Shown here: one piece after another, positions 62,118 through 64,000 of the stretch
Position numbering within the stretch: the stretch's first letter is position 1
How the letters are laid out: every line of letters begins with the position of its first letter
Assembly: GCF_901709675.1 (NCBI RefSeq)
Contig: NC_051097.1
Coordinates: forward strand, 11,262,039-11,326,038
DNA: 64,000 nucleotides
Reading direction: 5' to 3'
Origin: Syngnathus acus
Taxonomy: Eukaryota > Chordata > Actinopteri > Syngnathiformes > Syngnathidae
The notes under the pieces: generated by a model
What the model was told of the DNA's origin: nothing
Seen by the model: only the letters and a program-made list of their open reading frames with translations
Database searches by the model: none
Made by a program: the position numbers and the translations under genes

Positions 62118-63944
62118 GGCGCGCCGATGGATTAACAAGGCCAATATTTCTGGCCGGGACAGGAAATCACTGAACACTTGTCAGGAAACTGGAAATCAAT
62201 AAGATCCACATCATTGACCAGCATGCAACGCACTCCTTCCTTCTCCTCCCGAAAGGCTCGTTGACCAGACGCAAATTTCCCCAAATATGGAGGAGGAAAG
62301 GAACGTTTCTGACAAGAAATATGGATGGAGAGAGTGTGGCTTAAAACAAGGTGTGGAAATGAAGCCAGCTCAGTGCTGCCCAGGCATGTGGTGGCACAAA
62401 GCGGTACTACACCGAAGGCACGACACTAACTGACTTGCCTCTGGACTTCAAGAAAACAAATAAAACGTGAACATGGGACCTGACTAAGGCCTTCAATGGG
62501 CCTCAACTTGACACGGAGCCCACCTTGTGGAATGCCGAGTGATGTAAGATTACAAAACAAACATCCGGATGCCACTGAAACGTGTGCATGTGTGTGTGCG
62601 TGCGTGCGCGGATGTCCAATTGAGACACATTTTGTGAAAATAAGCGTCGGAAGAAAATAAACGTGTTGCTGATTTCGCCATCGGCCATCTGTTGCTGGAA
62701 GATTCACACAGAGAGAGCAATAAAAAGGGGGGGGGGGGGCGCAGCAACACATTTTGTATGCTTTTTATGTTTTGTGTCTTTCCCGCAACTCTCTACAGGC
62801 AACCAAAGGCGCATTTTGCCAGCCATTGGGTGGATTTAGCGCTTAGAAAAAGATGACAATTGTTTAAGGGGGGAAAACAATTCCACACGCACAATAACAC
62901 ACACTGCCGTCCGTCCATTGACAAAATGACACACAATGCACCAAGATACACACACACACACACACACTTTTGCACCCGCGCGAGCGCATATTGAATGATT
63001 TTGATTCCTCAGCACCGCGGGACAGACAAGCTATCCACTAGGGCGCCGTGCTGCCTGCCACCAGTCAACAAAAGCATCCGTGTTGTTTGAACTTTTGTGT
63101 CACCGCGAGCAGCGTGACAAATGACCTGGCACGCTGACTACGACATGAATATTTCACGTATCACGCTCCACTAGCTTAATGCTAACATGTGGCCTCCATT
63201 TTTTCTTTTTTGGTGTGTAACCCAACCCAAGTGACGGGTTCACAGGCAGGATGATTGTAAAGCTTCCAACAGCTGCTCCTCAACAGATGTCCGTAAAAGA
63301 AATGGAGAATTCAAAAGGCGCCATACGGGGCGCGGGTATGACGACATTTGCGCCGCCGCCGTCAGTGACAAAAAGACGTGCCGTCTACCTGCTCGGCCCT
63401 CAACAGGTGGCGCCGTCAGATGCGCCGATGACTCGTACGCGGCGGCCATTAGCGGGTACAGCATGTGTGCGCGGCACATTGCGTGGAAATGAGACAAACT
63501 GTTGAGTAACCGAAAAAACACGTCAGCTGGCACCGGCCAACCTGGCGGGCGGGCTAATTTTGTTCAGGAGGCGCTGGCGCAATCGCCAGCCAGCCCCAAA
63601 GTGTATGTTACGTGACGTATACGTGTGCGTGTGCGTGTGTGTGCGGAGCAGAGACGCAAGGAACAGATTGGCGGGGGAAGCGGACTCCTGCGCCTGAGGA
63701 ATACTGCGGCGTCGAGGATCCGAGCGCCGCCCACGTCCCACCCTGGGCCGCCGGTTACCCGCTGCAGCACATGGAGCCCGGCCAGCCCGCGGCCCCCCGC
63801 GCCATCTGTCTCCCGGGACTGACGACTTCACCCTCCGTCTCTCCTCCTCCTCCTCCTCTTTCGACAAGAAAAAAATAAAAATATCGGGCCCTACGGTGGC
63901 ACCAAAGTGTGCACGAGGAGGAGGACGGCGGGAATATTGGCGGG
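55781..63944. other. About 8 kb without a convincing gene
   Basis: I see no exon with homology. The region has AT-rich stretches (58,265-58,320; 61,555-61,640), G runs (58,610; 62,728), poly-A (60,243; 60,448; 60,800), ATC repeats (60,995; 61,110), a CT run (61,882-61,915), a GACG run (60,892-60,913) and CA repeats. Several non-repetitive AT-rich patches (for example 59,225-59,280 and 61,930-61,980) could be conserved regulatory elements, but that cannot be judged from one genome. Confidence 0.5.
62030..62115. repeat. Long CA microsatellite
   Basis: About 43 uninterrupted CA dinucleotides, preceded by GCAC/GCGC repeats. The Cys-Val and Thr-His frames across it are repeat translations. Confidence 0.97.
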
Positions 63945-64000
63945 ATGATTCACGTGGGTGAAGAGCCCAACGCGAGGCCCGCCAAGATGGAGGCGATGTG
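63945..64000 (+). CDS. Possible first exon of an unidentified gene, cut by window end
   Basis: An ATG in the context GGCGGGATGA opens MIHVGEEPNARPAKMEAM and runs off the edge. The preceding 250 bases are GC-rich and UTR-like. I do not recognise the protein. It could equally be an upstream frame in a leader, because a second ATG (63,985) follows in the same frame. Confidence 0.25.
   Translation, partial: MIHVGEEPNARPAKMEAM

Noticed and set aside
61796-62202. Cys-Val and Thr-His repeat frames near 62 kb
   Set aside because: Translations of the CA microsatellite on both strands.

Overview
This window is vertebrate nuclear DNA, most probably from a teleost fish with a fairly compact genome. Every recognisable gene is spliced with short GT-AG introns. 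The gene set matches human 9q34 genes. Fish-type interspersed repeats are present: hAT-like MITE ends, tRNA-derived SINE fragments and long CA runs. I found no bacterial-type genes, CRISPR arrays or rRNA. Homologies were recognised from remembered family sequences. Exon borders were read by eye and checked for splice dinucleotides and reading phase.

Left repeat block (1 to about 13,200). Positions 1-6,895 are a TTAGGG-derived higher-order tandem repeat, followed by a hAT-like MITE with matching ends (6,896-7,433) and an ATGC/ATGT/TACA microsatellite (7,438-7,860). A duplicated 140-bp AT-rich unit lies at 8,880-9,140, and a duplicated promoter-like module at 9,296-9,556. From 9,557 to 12,682 runs a 235-bp satellite. 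Each unit carries a long perfect hairpin and a DR1-type nuclear-receptor half-site pair. The many short ORFs in these repeats are repeat translations, not genes.

Gene block (13,200-55,400). The order is nup188 (-, 43 coding exons, 1,759 aa), dolk (+, single coding exon, 525 aa), phyhd1 (-, 10 exons, 292 aa), lrrc8a (-, 2 coding exons, 798 aa), dnlz (+, 3 exons, 188 aa), uck1 (+, 7 exons, 282 aa) and rapgef1 (-, 23 constitutive coding exons, 1,058 aa). All seven models stay in frame from start to stop. nup188/dolk and lrrc8a/dnlz are head-to-head pairs that probably share promoters. dolk/phyhd1 and uck1/rapgef1 are tail-to-tail. The run nup188-dolk-phyhd1-lrrc8a keeps the human neighbour order. 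The genes have unrelated jobs: nuclear pore scaffold, dolichol phosphate synthesis, a 2-oxoglutarate oxygenase, the volume-regulated anion channel, a mitochondrial Hsp70 helper, pyrimidine salvage, and Rap1 activation. This is conserved synteny, not a pathway cluster.

Points of most interest inside genes: rapgef1 carries a textbook U12-type AT-AC intron (41,617-41,708). It also has an unreported-looking alternative first exon beginning Met-Gly-Asn-Ala (52,973-53,057) and three phase-0 cassette exons, one of which is broken by a single extra base in a G run. nup188 has one GC-AG intron.

Right flank (55,400-64,000). It holds the GC-rich rapgef1 promoter and then about 8 kb with no convincing gene: AT-rich patches, CA repeats and GA-rich tracts. 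A possible first exon of another plus-strand gene starts at 63,945 and runs off the window.
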